Virus record (IMG/VR): IMGVR_UViG_3300031963_005574
Span: 1 to 64,000 of that record
Direction: 5' to 3' (one strand)
Source of the DNA: a virus
Length of the DNA stretch: 64,000 nucleotides
Shown: in pieces, positions 45,776 to 54,611 of the stretch
How positions within the stretch are numbered: the first letter of the stretch is position 1
How the letters are laid out: each line of letters opens with the position of its first letter
Notes under the pieces: generated by a model
Told to the model about the DNA's origin: nothing
What the model saw: the letters and a program-made list of their open reading frames with translations, nothing else
Databases searched by the model: none
Made by a program: the position numbers and the translations under genes

Positions 45776-47119
45776 TTACATCAGGTTTGCAATACGGAAG
45801 CCACGGTAGTAGTTGTTGCTCTGTGTTGTCAGAGCGCCGAGGCCTTGATCTGTACCTTCTGCGAATGGATTTGCTACCAGACCGTAACGAGTCTTGAAGC
45901 CAATCTTTGGCTGGAATGTACCAGTATCAACTGCACGAACCATTTGCAGCGGTACGTATGGGCAGTAGAACATACCAGCATCGTATGCGTTTGTGCCTTT
46001 GTAACCAACTACAGCAAATTCGGATGTCGAACCAACTGGGAAGTATGGATCGATGTAAACTTTGATACGACCGAAGATTGTACCAGCAAATGTATTACCA
46101 GTATCGTCAACTGTCAGTGATACTTGACCAGCAAGTGCTGAGTTATAGTCAAGGATACCAGCCATCGCCAAAGCAGATGCTACGTCTGAAGAACAGATAA
46201 CGATGTTACCTTTTCCACGACGGGTTGTCTTAGCGATTTGGTTTGCTTCACGCTCAATCTGGAATGCCAGACCTTTGATCTTTTCAACCATCCAACGACC
46301 GTTTGAGTCTGTGTCAAGGTTGAATGCGCCTCTAGTTGTTGTACCTGCTTGGCAACCTGGCTTAGCAATCTTGTAGATTGTACGGATAACTTCACGGTTG
46401 ATTTCAGCAAGAATTTCAGCGGACAGAATGTTAGCCAGTTCTGTTTCAGCGTCAAGACCATGAACTGCTTTCAAGTCTTGTGCCAGTTCCATTGAGTATT
46501 CTGCTTTCAGCGCACGTGTACGGGCTGTTACAGTGACTTTCTCAATTGAGAATGCCATTTCTTGGAATGTGTTACCAGCAGCGCCATCACCCAGTGCTTC
46601 AGCAGAACCAGTTGTCATAGCACCAGTTGGAGCAGCGTTACCTGTAAACAGATAATCTGTTGTGTTACCAGCGATTGTCATTGAAGAAGCAACGATTGCA
46701 CCGTTAGCACCCGAGAATGCTGTGTTTGCTTCGTTGTAGAATGCTTCGTTACCGCCTTGTGATGCATACTTAGTACGCATTGCAAAGATCAGACCTGTAG
46801 GACCTGTCATTGGCTGAACGCCGCAAACGTCATAAGCGATCAGGTTAGGCAGTGAACGACGAACCAGGCTGATCAGGATTGGATCGAAACCAGCAACTGG
46901 ACCAGCAGCAGCAGAACCGCCACTAAAACCACCTGTACCAGCAAAGTTAGTTGGTGAACCAGTTTCACTCAGAATACCTGCTTCTTTCATCATTTCTTGA
47001 GCTTGGTTCTCAAGAATTACCGCTGTAACGGCTTTACGATATGGGTCAGCAATTTTTGGCATATCTGGATGATCCAGTACACCTTCCCATTTGTTTTGTA
47101 GATTTTCAGACAAATACAT
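45776..47119 (-). CDS. 23: Major capsid protein gp23
   Basis: 447 aa, the usual size in aquatic T4-like phages. It shows the HK97-type organisation, with DPILISLVRRSLPNLIAYDVCGVQPMTGPTGLIFAMR and YKGTNAYDAGMFYCPYVPLQMVRAVD as diagnostic blocks. The N-terminal 60-70 residues are probably removed by the gp21 protease (first residues LSENLQNKWEGVLDH). GGAG precedes the ATG, a late promoter variant lies 22 bases upstream, and a strong terminator follows. Confidence 0.98.
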   Translation of the reverse strand: MYLSENLQNKWEGVLDHPDMPKIADPYRKAVTAVILENQAQEMMKEAGILSETGSPTNFAGTGGFSGGSAAAGPVAGFDPILISLVRRSLPNLIAYDVCGVQPMTGPTGLIFAMRTKYASQGGNEAFYNEANTAFSGANGAIVASSMTIAGNTTDYLFTGNAAPTGAMTTGSAEALGDGAAGNTFQEMAFSIEKVTVTARTRALKAEYSMELAQDLKAVHGLDAETELANILSAEILAEINREVIRTIYKIAKPGCQAGTTTRGAFNLDTDSNGRWMVEKIKGLAFQIEREANQIAKTTRRGKGNIVICSSDVASALAMAGILDYNSALAGQVSLTVDDTGNTFAGTIFGRIKVYIDPYFPVGSTSEFAVVGYKGTNAYDAGMFYCPYVPLQMVRAVDTGTFQPKIGFKTRYGLVANPFAEGTDQGLGALTTQSNNYYRGFRIANLM

Positions 47120-47140
47120 CTTTGTATCTCCTTAGTTTAT

Positions 47141-47148
47141 TATTTAAA
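47141..47148 (-). promoter_or_regulatory. Late promoter variant TTTAAATA before gp23
   Basis: TTTAAATA on the minus strand overlaps the stop codon of gp22 and ends 21 bases before the gp23 ATG, the same spacing as other late boxes here. It shares the TAAATA core of the neighbouring boxes. Confidence 0.5.
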
Positions 47149-48238
47149 TTTTTGTTCTTGAAATTGCATTAACAACCGAAGCAACGTATGGATCAGCGGA
47201 TACTTTCTTTTCGCTACCATCGTCTTCTACTTCTTCATGAAGTTGTGCAACATCGGCTTTTTTAACGCCTGATGGGAAGTAATTCTCACGAATTGTCTCA
47301 AGTTTTTCTACGAACTCTTCCTCTGTGGAGAATTCAACACTCTCTGCAAGTGACTTGATTTTTTCTACTTGAGTTGCTGTGAGACCTTCGCAAACTTCAT
47401 TTACTAGTTGTACTTTAATTGCTTCAGTAAGTTGTTTCTTGTACTGAATATTGGCTTCAATTTCTTCATTCAATTTAACTTCCAGTTCTTCGACTTTAGA
47501 TGCAAGTTCATCTACCAGTTCGACTTTATCTTCTGGAACGTTGATGTAGTTTTCGGCAAACAGATTACGCAAACCAGCAATAAAGTCTTCAGTGATTTCG
47601 GAACGCAGACCGCTTTCAATAGCGATTTCGTTCTCTTGCATCCACTGCTCTACTACGTAGTTTAGGTAATCATCTACCTTTTCTGTAAGTTCAGATTTGA
47701 TTTCTTCAAGAGCCTCGGCTAACATGCCAGCATATTCTGCTTCCATTTGTTCTTGAATCTGTGCAACACGGTCAAATACACGTGCTTCAAAGATTGTAGC
47801 AGCCTTTACTTTGAAGTCTTCTGAAATGTTTGAATCGTCAGCAAACAATGAAGCAACATCTTCTTTCATTTGTGCTTTCATTTCTGCGATTGCTGATTCG
47901 TCATCAATCAGTTCTTCTTCTTCGTTGGTTTGTTCAGGCATCATTGCTGTACCTGTACCCGCTTTCATGTTCTTGTCGCCAAGTTGAACATCGCTTGATG
48001 CAGCAGAAGGCTTAGTTGTAGGTGCTGTTGCACTCTTAGCACTACCTTTGCTTGACAACTTGTTAGAATCATCAGTAGGTTTGTTGTTCTGTGGTGTAGG
48101 ACCGCCTAAGTCTTCAGGTGTTCCAGGATTGCCTGGAGGTGTATTCTGAGTTAATTTAGGCATTGGCATACCAGGAGCAGATGACTTGCTTCCTGCAAGA
48201 ATTTCTGCCGCTGCTTCCATGAGTTTGTTTGTTGCCAT
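47144..48238 (-). CDS. 22: Prohead core scaffold gp22
   Basis: 364 aa. Acidic, low-complexity, coiled-coil rich protein between protease gp21 and capsid gp23. The first 100 residues are Gly/Pro/Ser-rich; from 110 on it is Glu-rich helix (EEELIDDESAIAEMKAQM, then AEALEEIKSELTEKVDDYL). The acidic scaffold forms the inner core of the prohead and is degraded by gp21. It is longer than T4 gp22. TATAAATA lies 23 bases upstream. Confidence 0.9.
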   Translation of the reverse strand: MATNKLMEAAAEILAGSKSSAPGMPMPKLTQNTPPGNPGTPEDLGGPTPQNNKPTDDSNKLSSKGSAKSATAPTTKPSAASSDVQLGDKNMKAGTGTAMMPEQTNEEEELIDDESAIAEMKAQMKEDVASLFADDSNISEDFKVKAATIFEARVFDRVAQIQEQMEAEYAGMLAEALEEIKSELTEKVDDYLNYVVEQWMQENEIAIESGLRSEITEDFIAGLRNLFAENYINVPEDKVELVDELASKVEELEVKLNEEIEANIQYKKQLTEAIKVQLVNEVCEGLTATQVEKIKSLAESVEFSTEEEFVEKLETIRENYFPSGVKKADVAQLHEEVEDDGSEKKVSADPYVASVVNAISRTKI

Positions 48239-48261
48239 TGAATATCTCCTTATGATTTCTT

Positions 48262-48269
48262 ATTTATAA
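48262..48269 (-). promoter_or_regulatory. Late promoter TATAAATA before gp22
   Basis: Exact T4 late consensus on the minus strand, 23 bases before the gp22 ATG, with GGAG between. It is positioned to raise scaffold and capsid expression above that of upstream genes. Confidence 0.85.
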
Positions 48270-48272
48270 ATT

Positions 48273-48923
48273 TTAAAGTTTTCGTAGGAAGTTTTCGAAG
48301 AGTTGTAATCCGACAGATTCAACATCTCTGCGTGATGCTTTACGAATTTGCTGTTTAGCATAGTCAATATGTGACTCGACAAACTTACCCTCTACGAACA
48401 TCCATTCTTTGTTTTCCATGATGCCCTGAACAAAAGCACCGGGAGCAGAAGGGTCAGCAACGATATCAGCAGCAGTTGCAAGGCGCAGGTCATCTTGTAC
48501 TAGATTATAACCTTCTTTTGTCATTACGACAGAACCCAAAGCACGTGATGAAACACCAAGACCGACACCAGACTCAATGAGATTCTTGGCGATCAAACCA
48601 TATGGTGTTTCCATGATGAGTGCTTTACCGACAAATGTATTACCATTCTCTACCAAACTTGTAATCTTGTGTGACACACGTTCTAGATTCAGTGATGGTG
48701 TATCTGGATGTCCCAGTTCACCAAGCGCACGATTTGTGTTGATATACTCTTCGGTATATCGTTCAACTTCATTGCGAAGTGTGTCCATTTTGTACATACG
48801 ATTGTTACGGTTGACTGCATCGCCAACCAAAAATATACCTTCAATGTAAAGATTCTTTTTACCGTCTTCTGTTTTTTCGGTAAGATATCTTACATTCTCA
48901 ATATGTTCTTTAATAAGTTTCAT
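48273..48923 (-). CDS. 21: Prohead core protease gp21
   Basis: 216 aa, like T4 gp21. GELGHPDT carries His72, GVGLGVSSRALG the catalytic Ser (125/126), and DDLRLATAADIVADPSAPGAF the region with the third residue. The serine protease cuts scaffold and capsid subunits at maturation. Its start overlaps the stop of the 120-aa gene. Confidence 0.95.
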   Translation of the reverse strand: MKLIKEHIENVRYLTEKTEDGKKNLYIEGIFLVGDAVNRNNRMYKMDTLRNEVERYTEEYINTNRALGELGHPDTPSLNLERVSHKITSLVENGNTFVGKALIMETPYGLIAKNLIESGVGLGVSSRALGSVVMTKEGYNLVQDDLRLATAADIVADPSAPGAFVQGIMENKEWMFVEGKFVESHIDYAKQQIRKASRRDVESVGLQLFENFLRKL

Positions 48924-49285
48924 TAGATTGATACTCCTGTATATGGATCAACATTGTATGTTGCATACTTGGCCAAGTGTAAAATAATTGTGCCGCCAGT
49001 ATTGATTTCAATTACAATGCTTTGAGTGTTATTGTTTGCGACCGAATATCCATAAGAATCAAAATCCATGTCACCACCATTTTGGAGTGCTAACAAAGGT
49101 ATACCATTTCGTGTGATACGGATGTTACCATTTGTTGACCACAAAACATGTTTAATGTCGGCGGCGGTAACAGTTTCGGTTGTAGCATTTGCTCTTAAAT
49201 TATTGAGAGTGATCGTGTATGTACCAGGATCCACTGCTCGTACAATTGATGAACCTCTTAGAGTATTCGTAATTTCAAATGGCAT
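48923..49285 (-). CDS. Hypothetical beta-rich virion protein (120 aa)
   Basis: Short alternating strands (TYTITLNNLRAN, IRITRNGIPLLAL, SIVIEINTGGTIILHLAKYATYNV) suggest a beta-sandwich, as in head-decoration or fibre pieces. No family is recognised. It sits in the prohead block between gp21 and a basic protein, so a structural role is likely by position. Confidence 0.6.
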   Translation of the reverse strand: MPFEITNTLRGSSIVRAVDPGTYTITLNNLRANATTETVTAADIKHVLWSTNGNIRITRNGIPLLALQNGGDMDFDSYGYSVANNNTQSIVIEINTGGTIILHLAKYATYNVDPYTGVSI

Positions 49286-49286
49286 T

Positions 49287-49748
49287 TTATTTTAGTCCCA
49301 TAGCTTGACGACGACGCATTGACATTTTTCTTTTCATCAACGTGCGTCTTAGTTTACTTTTTCTTGTTGTTTTCCAAGAACGTTTTAACAAACGTGCTTT
49401 GCGTAATCTTACTGTTGCAGGTATGCGCTTTATTGTATTACCAGAAATACGGTAACCTTTTATTCCTGATTTGCGTACATTTCTCTGTACAACAATTCTA
49501 CCTTTTTTATTGCGACGAATGCGGCGGCGTACCTTTGTAATACGACCCATCTTTTGAATGTTTGGATTGCGTTTCTTAGCCGCTTCCTCTAACACTTCTT
49601 CGTCAACTTCAATCTCTTCAAACATTGCATCAACGACATATGGCTTTGCTTCTTCCATACGAACAGAAGCAATGTCGTTCAGACGTTCAAAGATTAACTC
49701 TTTGGCTTCGTCTAATCTATTTTGCAGAATTAGTTCTACAAAACTCAT
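49287..49748 (-). CDS. Bipartite acidic/basic head protein (prohead core gp68 candidate)
   Basis: 153 aa. The first 60 residues are acidic helix (RLDEAKELIFERLNDIASVRMEEAK, EEIEVDEEVLEEA), like prohead core proteins; from about 65 on the chain is extremely basic, rich in KRR and RRR runs (KVRRRIRRNKKGR). The layout suggests a core protein with a nucleic-acid-binding tail. T4 gp68 is of similar size and position but I cannot align it. It overlaps the upstream gene by 32 bases. Confidence 0.6.
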   Translation of the reverse strand: MSFVELILQNRLDEAKELIFERLNDIASVRMEEAKPYVVDAMFEEIEVDEEVLEEAAKKRNPNIQKMGRITKVRRRIRRNKKGRIVVQRNVRKSGIKGYRISGNTIKRIPATVRLRKARLLKRSWKTTRKSKLRRTLMKRKMSMRRRQAMGLK

Positions 49749-50376
49749 ATAGTTTTCCGAATGTTGCTACAGATTCAGTTAGTTGTTGCCAAAAGATTTC
49801 TTTACTATCTTCTTCTAACTGACCGTATGTGTTTATGATTTGTTGTTTTGTTTCTTCGTTTAGAGAAATTGTATTGCCATCATTCAGCATCAATTCTTCT
49901 GCTTCTACTAGTTCTTTAATGTATTCTTCTGCTTGAACTGGAGCATCAACCATTGGACCATAAGGAATGCTAAATGCTCTTTTTATTTTATCACTCCAAT
50001 ACAGAGCAATACGTGTGCCGTCTGGATACAATCTTACCGCTTTACGTTTGATTACCAAAACCACTGGAGGGTCTGGTACCAATGGTGTATCCATACGTGC
50101 TTCTTCAAGTTCCACTTCCTCACGAACTGCTTGTCTTGCTTTACCGTAAATCTGTTTACTTGAAACTAAATCTACCATGCGATTGAAAAGATTACGCATG
50201 ATCTCACGATCAGCACTGTTGAACTGTGGGCGTTCTTCACCCATCTTATCCAAGATTTTGTGAATACGAGCCAACTGTGCTTTGTTTGCAAGACCAGCAC
50301 GAACAAGTGCATCAAACTTAGAGTAGTCTTGCTTCTCTTCTTCTACGATAGATTTAAATTCAAGTAATGATTTCAT
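49717..50376 (-). CDS. Conserved structural-block protein of unknown function (219 aa)
   Basis: The start MKSLLEFKSIVEEEKQDYSKFDALVRAGLANKAQ is a conserved beginning in aquatic T4-like phages, with LARIHKILDKMGEERPQFNSADREIM after it. A central VVLVIKRKAVRLYPDGTRIALYW is a beta segment. It is placed between gp67 and the basic protein; no function is known to me. It overlaps gp67 as ATGA. Confidence 0.65.
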   Translation of the reverse strand: MKSLLEFKSIVEEEKQDYSKFDALVRAGLANKAQLARIHKILDKMGEERPQFNSADREIMRNLFNRMVDLVSSKQIYGKARQAVREEVELEEARMDTPLVPDPPVVLVIKRKAVRLYPDGTRIALYWSDKIKRAFSIPYGPMVDAPVQAEEYIKELVEAEELMLNDGNTISLNEETKQQIINTYGQLEEDSKEIFWQQLTESVATFGKLYEFCRTNSAK

Positions 50377-50573
50377 TCTTGCTCTACGGCTTCTTCACTG
50401 TCGGTAACTTCTTCGTCGCCTTGCTCTTTCCCGCCAAATAAAGTTGCAGCCATTTCTTGCTTACGGCCTTGGAGCGCATCGAACGCTTTTGCGGATAAAA
50501 CATTTTCTATACCTTCTTTTGCGGCGGCGCTATCACCAGCGGCAATATTGTTGACAATATCTTTTAATTCCAT
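50373..50573 (-). CDS. 67: Prohead core protein gp67
   Basis: 66 aa, small and acidic at the C-terminus (DEEVTDSEEAVEQE), directly after the portal gene, where gp67 lies in T4. The N-terminal half is an amphipathic helix (MELKDIVNNIAAGDSAAAKEGIENVLSAKAF). Shine-Dalgarno AAGGAAGG and a TATAAATA box precede it. Confidence 0.78.
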   Translation of the reverse strand: MELKDIVNNIAAGDSAAAKEGIENVLSAKAFDALQGRKQEMAATLFGGKEQGDEEVTDSEEAVEQE

Positions 50574-50584
50574 AATAACCTTCC

Positions 50585-52252
50585 TTATCTGCGTCTATTA
50601 TTTATACTGACAACCGATTTACTTACTTCATCATCTAAACCAGGTGTCAATGACTCTTCTTCTTCGGCATTTTCTACCGTATTATCTTCTGGCTCTGCTT
50701 GTGGTTCAGCACCTTGTGGTGGTCCACCTAAAACAGGACCTTGCATGTCATCAGGCAATGTGTCTTTTTCTTTTTGAATCTCTTCCTGCATTGCTTCAAT
50801 TTCTTCATCCGTCATCATGAGAATCTTATTCATCACATAATTGTTAGAGAAGTAACGACCAACAAATGGATCAACTTGACTTACCATTTGCAATCTATTT
50901 TGTAGCAACTCTGCTTCACGCAGTTCGGTAAAGTTATTGTCTTTACGGAAGTCGTAGTAGATGTCTTCTTTGAATTTATCCCACTCTTCACGTGTACAAA
51001 TACCTTTGAGTACCAGTTGTACTTTCAATGCTTCGTCAAAGATTTGTGAGAATTTATTACGCAGACGAATGACAAACTTGGCAAACTTTAATTCATCACG
51101 GGTAACTTCTTGTGAACGACCAAGACCTGCTAACCCACCTTCTTGTGATTCAAGTCTTGAATATGGTACGTTTAGAGATTGTAAAAGTTTCTTTTGAAAA
51201 TATTTTACGTCTTCTAGTTCACCTAAGTTTTGACCAGCAGGCAATGTAGTAATCTCTGTACCCTTACCACCTTCACGGCGTGGCAGCCAGAAGTCTTCAA
51301 GCATTGACATGTGCTTACGTTCGTCACGAATTTCACCTGTGTTGGCATCGTAAACTAATTTGTTACGGTACTTGATCATGATGTCACGCAGATATTGTTC
51401 TGCTTTACCACGTGGTAAGTTACCAACGTCAATGTAGAAAATACGGCGTTCTGGCGCTCTTGAAATACGGTAGATAACAATCGCATCTTCAATCATACGC
51501 AACTGATTGAGTGGCTTGATTGCTTTGTGTAGATATGAAATAACAAATGTATTCTTAGCATCCATCAAACCAGAATTCACATTGATGATAGCATCTGGTG
51601 CAATACGAATACCTTGACCTACGTTTGATGTAAATGTCTGTGTCGTGGTACCACGATCATTGTAGACATAGTATTCAGCAACCGATACAACAACCATTGC
51701 TCCTGTTTTTGGATCACGGTCTTTCTTAATCTCACGCACTTTACGAATCTTGCGTGGATCAATGTATCTAAGTTCTTGAATACCTTCTTTAGGATTCTTA
51801 TCGTTGACTACGATATGATAAAAAACACGGCCATCAATATACCAACGTTTGAAAACATCATCGGCCAAATTACTAAAGTTCAACATCTTCAATACATTGT
51901 TGAACTCTTCAATAATTTTCTTTTTGATTGTTTCAGGTTGTTTTAGATTGTCAAGCACGATGTCAACTACTTTACCCTGATCATCATGTGTGATGGCTTC
52001 ATTGACGATTTCATCAATTGCCATTTGACATTCTGGGTGATTTGACATCTCACGATATCGTGTGATAAGTTCTATTTCGTTGCGAACAGAACCTTCAAGA
52101 TCAACATATGTACCGTAATACGCATTTTGCGTAACGGTAACCGCACCATCATCTACGGTTGCGGAAGGCAGCGCAAAGGATGCCTGCTCAGGCTTTTCAG
52201 CCTTGACGACATCCTTCGAGCCTATTGTAAAGCCGAAAAGTTTAATTGCCAT
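50585..52252 (-). CDS. 20: Portal protein gp20
   Basis: 555 aa, close to T4 gp20. TYVDLEGSVRNEIELITRYREMSNHPECQMAIDEIVNEAI and RAPERRIFYIDVGNLPRGKAEQYLRDIM are conserved portal segments; the C-terminus is acidic and proline-rich. The dodecamer forms the packaging vertex and joins the neck. Preceded by a terminator that closes the tube gene; AGGA lies nine bases from its ATG. Confidence 0.97.
   Translation of the reverse strand: MAIKLFGFTIGSKDVVKAEKPEQASFALPSATVDDGAVTVTQNAYYGTYVDLEGSVRNEIELITRYREMSNHPECQMAIDEIVNEAITHDDQGKVVDIVLDNLKQPETIKKKIIEEFNNVLKMLNFSNLADDVFKRWYIDGRVFYHIVVNDKNPKEGIQELRYIDPRKIRKVREIKKDRDPKTGAMVVVSVAEYYVYNDRGTTTQTFTSNVGQGIRIAPDAIINVNSGLMDAKNTFVISYLHKAIKPLNQLRMIEDAIVIYRISRAPERRIFYIDVGNLPRGKAEQYLRDIMIKYRNKLVYDANTGEIRDERKHMSMLEDFWLPRREGGKGTEITTLPAGQNLGELEDVKYFQKKLLQSLNVPYSRLESQEGGLAGLGRSQEVTRDELKFAKFVIRLRNKFSQIFDEALKVQLVLKGICTREEWDKFKEDIYYDFRKDNNFTELREAELLQNRLQMVSQVDPFVGRYFSNNYVMNKILMMTDEEIEAMQEEIQKEKDTLPDDMQGPVLGGPPQGAEPQAEPEDNTVENAEEEESLTPGLDDEVSKSVVSINNRRR
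50599..50606 (-). promoter_or_regulatory. Late promoter TATAAATA before gp67
   Basis: Exact late consensus on the minus strand inside the last codons of the portal gene, 25 bases before the gp67 ATG. It would initiate a separate prohead-core message. Confidence 0.8.
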
Positions 52253-52270
52253 TAAAAATCATCCTATATT

Positions 52271-52294
52271 AAAAAGTAGGGCAAATGCCCTACT
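52271..52294 (-). terminator. Terminator after gp19
   Basis: AGTAGGGC/GCCCTACT form an 8-bp stem with a four-base loop (minus strand), ending in five U residues. It touches the gp19 stop codon. Readthrough must reach gp20, which has no obvious late promoter of its own. Confidence 0.75.
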
Positions 52295-52295
52295 C

Positions 52296-52841
52296 TTAGA
52301 CCACACCGTCTGCAACTGCTTCCCACCACTGGTAGGTTAGCGTTACAGAAAACTCTTCAATCGTATCATTTGAACCCCAATCAACATCAATTGGAGTGAT
52401 GTCAGAAGGGAACATTCCTACAAATTTATATTTTTTGATAGTATTACCCGCTTTACCAAATTGCGTAACTTCACCATCTTGTGTGTAGCCTAATGGTGTA
52501 GTTGCAACTGGATTGCGAACGTTTAGATTGTGGCTATTGATGCCATTCATCCAACGTTCAAATGCATTGCGAACAATAAAGTCTTCATCGTTGATGATTG
52601 TTACTGTCCAATCAGCAAAAGTACGATTACCCACAAACTTTAATTCACGGCCAAAGTATTGTACAGGTACAACACCCAGAGTTGAACCTGGAAGTTGTGC
52701 TGTCTTACACATGAACGTCATTTTTGTTTGTGCGTTTCCTGGTATTGAGAACGCAGGAAACGGCATACTTACCTCAAATAGATTTGGGCGGGCACCGTCA
52801 CCTGTTAATTGTGAACGGAACTGATTTACGTTAAATGCCAT
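52296..52841 (-). CDS. 19: Tail tube protein gp19
   Basis: 181 aa. MAFNVNQFRSQLTGDGARPNLFEV is the standard start of gp19 in aquatic T4-like phages; FMCKTAQLPGSTLGVVPVQYFGRELKFVGNRTF and WMNGINSHNLNVRNP follow. It stacks as the inner tube of the contractile tail. Promoter TCTAAATA lies 23 bases upstream; AGGAGA is the Shine-Dalgarno. Confidence 0.97.
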   Translation of the reverse strand: MAFNVNQFRSQLTGDGARPNLFEVSMPFPAFSIPGNAQTKMTFMCKTAQLPGSTLGVVPVQYFGRELKFVGNRTFADWTVTIINDEDFIVRNAFERWMNGINSHNLNVRNPVATTPLGYTQDGEVTQFGKAGNTIKKYKFVGMFPSDITPIDVDWGSNDTIEEFSVTLTYQWWEAVADGVV

Positions 52842-52864
52842 TTAATTTTCTCCTGTTTCTCTTT

Positions 52865-52872
52865 TATTTAGA
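52865..52872 (-). promoter_or_regulatory. Late promoter variant TCTAAATA before gp19
   Basis: On the minus strand, 23 bases before the gp19 ATG and partly in the stop region of gp18. It matches the CTAAATA class of late boxes found repeatedly here. Confidence 0.65.
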
Positions 52873-54556
52873 CTGAACCTACTACCTCATTGAAACTTAC
52901 ACCTGTGCGTACTGCCACGAAGTTAAGTTGAATGAAGTTGATAGAACGAGCAGGTTTGATGTAAATGTCACCAACAAATTCATTACGGTCAATAATTTCT
53001 GCTGTGTTATTAGTGTCATCGCAGACTACACGGAAGTCTGTGATACCACGACGACCTTGAACATCACGCAGGTAGGGTTCTACAAGAGCGACAAACTGGG
53101 CACGTGTGAACTGATCGTTGAATTCAAACAGAGAGAAACGTGCTGCACGTGCAATTGCTTTTTCAATTGTGATAAACAAACGACGAACATTAATGCGGTC
53201 AAATGCGCTTGGTTTTGCAAGCATTGTTTTGTCACCATACAGAACAGTACCTTCACCTGGGAAAGAAACAACAGGGTTAATGCCTTTTAGATACAGTGTA
53301 TCACGTTCTGCTTTAGTTGGATTCCAAGCAAGTTTGATTACATTTTTGATTTGACCACGATTCATACCACCAGGTGAGAACCAAGGGTCACGTTCGTTAT
53401 CTGTACGTACACACAGACCGGCAATATCACCGTTCAATGGAATCCAACGGTAAACATCGTTGTACTTGTCGTATTGATATTTGTATCCAGAATCAATTAC
53501 TGCATATGAAGATGATGTCAATGCATCACGGAATGCTGTAACATCGGTTGCTTCAGTTCCGGCATTATCAACAACGTCTGCTTTTTCTGGTGAAATGAAT
53601 GCAACACAGTCTTTACGAGTTTCTGCAACATTGCTAATAACATGTGTAGCAATTGTGCTGTTACCTGTACCAGTTACGAGCAATGATACATCAACTGCTT
53701 CAGCATTCTTAAACAGGTCCCAACCAGAAGTGATTTGTGATGAACCTACTGAGCCATCTGCACCATTTGAGAACGAGTATTCTACATTTGCTGTTGTTGT
53801 TTTGAATGCCGATGCGTTAGCAGTAGAACCCCATGCAGTACCAGAACTCAGATTTGCTGTTGCTGGATGTGCAACCCACCATACATATTTTGATTTATTT
53901 GAAATAACATTCTTATAGTAGTTGCTATTACCCGAATCATCTTTAGCATCTGATGCTTTTGAAACGAATGCGTATTTTTCAAGAACTGTACCTGCTGTAC
54001 CTGACCACAAACCATCTTCGTCAACGACAACAATATGAACTTCGTCGTTTGCACCACCACGGCTTGCAACGTATGATGATGTTCCAGTGTTTGCGTTAAA
54101 TTGTGAGCGATATGGCCATGTTGCAAATGTTCCCAAGTCTGCCACGGAAACTTTTAATGAGTTGCCTAATGCACCAGGGAATTTTGCTGCCCAACCACCG
54201 TATGCACCATCGGCATACCCGCTGTGATTGTCTGTCCAGTCGTCTTCGTTTCTGATTACTAAAGCACCACCATTTGCAGTAGCGTTGTTAGCACCACCTG
54301 GTGTGGCACGAACGATTTTTAGATTGTTACCATATGCTAGGAAGTTCGCTGCGGAGAACCAATATTCATAATTTACGCTATCTGGTTTACCGAATGTGTC
54401 CACTAGACGAACTTCATCGGAAATAGTTGTGACTACACCACATGGTCCCCAATTAAAAGGTCCTGCAAAAGCGCCAGTAGAAGTGGCAACTGAAGGAATA
54501 ACTGTAGTCAGATCGATCTCTGATACATTCACTCCAGGTGATAATTGAAATGCCAT
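52868..54556 (-). CDS. 18: Tail sheath protein gp18
   Basis: 562 aa, shorter than T4 gp18 as in aquatic relatives. SPGVNVSEIDLTTVIPSVATSTGAFAGPFNWGP is the conserved N-terminus; the C-terminal region has FDRINVRRLFITIEKAIARAARFSLFEFND and the closing ARSINFIQLNFVAVRTGVSF strands that interlock subunits. It contracts to drive the tube. AGGAGA precedes the ATG. Confidence 0.97.
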   Translation of the reverse strand: MAFQLSPGVNVSEIDLTTVIPSVATSTGAFAGPFNWGPCGVVTTISDEVRLVDTFGKPDSVNYEYWFSAANFLAYGNNLKIVRATPGGANNATANGGALVIRNEDDWTDNHSGYADGAYGGWAAKFPGALGNSLKVSVADLGTFATWPYRSQFNANTGTSSYVASRGGANDEVHIVVVDEDGLWSGTAGTVLEKYAFVSKASDAKDDSGNSNYYKNVISNKSKYVWWVAHPATANLSSGTAWGSTANASAFKTTTANVEYSFSNGADGSVGSSQITSGWDLFKNAEAVDVSLLVTGTGNSTIATHVISNVAETRKDCVAFISPEKADVVDNAGTEATDVTAFRDALTSSSYAVIDSGYKYQYDKYNDVYRWIPLNGDIAGLCVRTDNERDPWFSPGGMNRGQIKNVIKLAWNPTKAERDTLYLKGINPVVSFPGEGTVLYGDKTMLAKPSAFDRINVRRLFITIEKAIARAARFSLFEFNDQFTRAQFVALVEPYLRDVQGRRGITDFRVVCDDTNNTAEIIDRNEFVGDIYIKPARSINFIQLNFVAVRTGVSFNEVVGSV

Positions 54557-54600
54557 TGGATTTCTCCTTTTATTGTTGGGTCAATATTCTTTTTATTGTC

Positions 54601-54608
54601 TATTTAGT
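54601..54608 (-). promoter_or_regulatory. Late promoter variant ACTAAATA before gp18
   Basis: On the minus strand, 44 bases before the gp18 ATG, in the short gap after gp17. The leader is somewhat longer than at other late boxes. Confidence 0.6.
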
Positions 54609-54611
54609 TTT

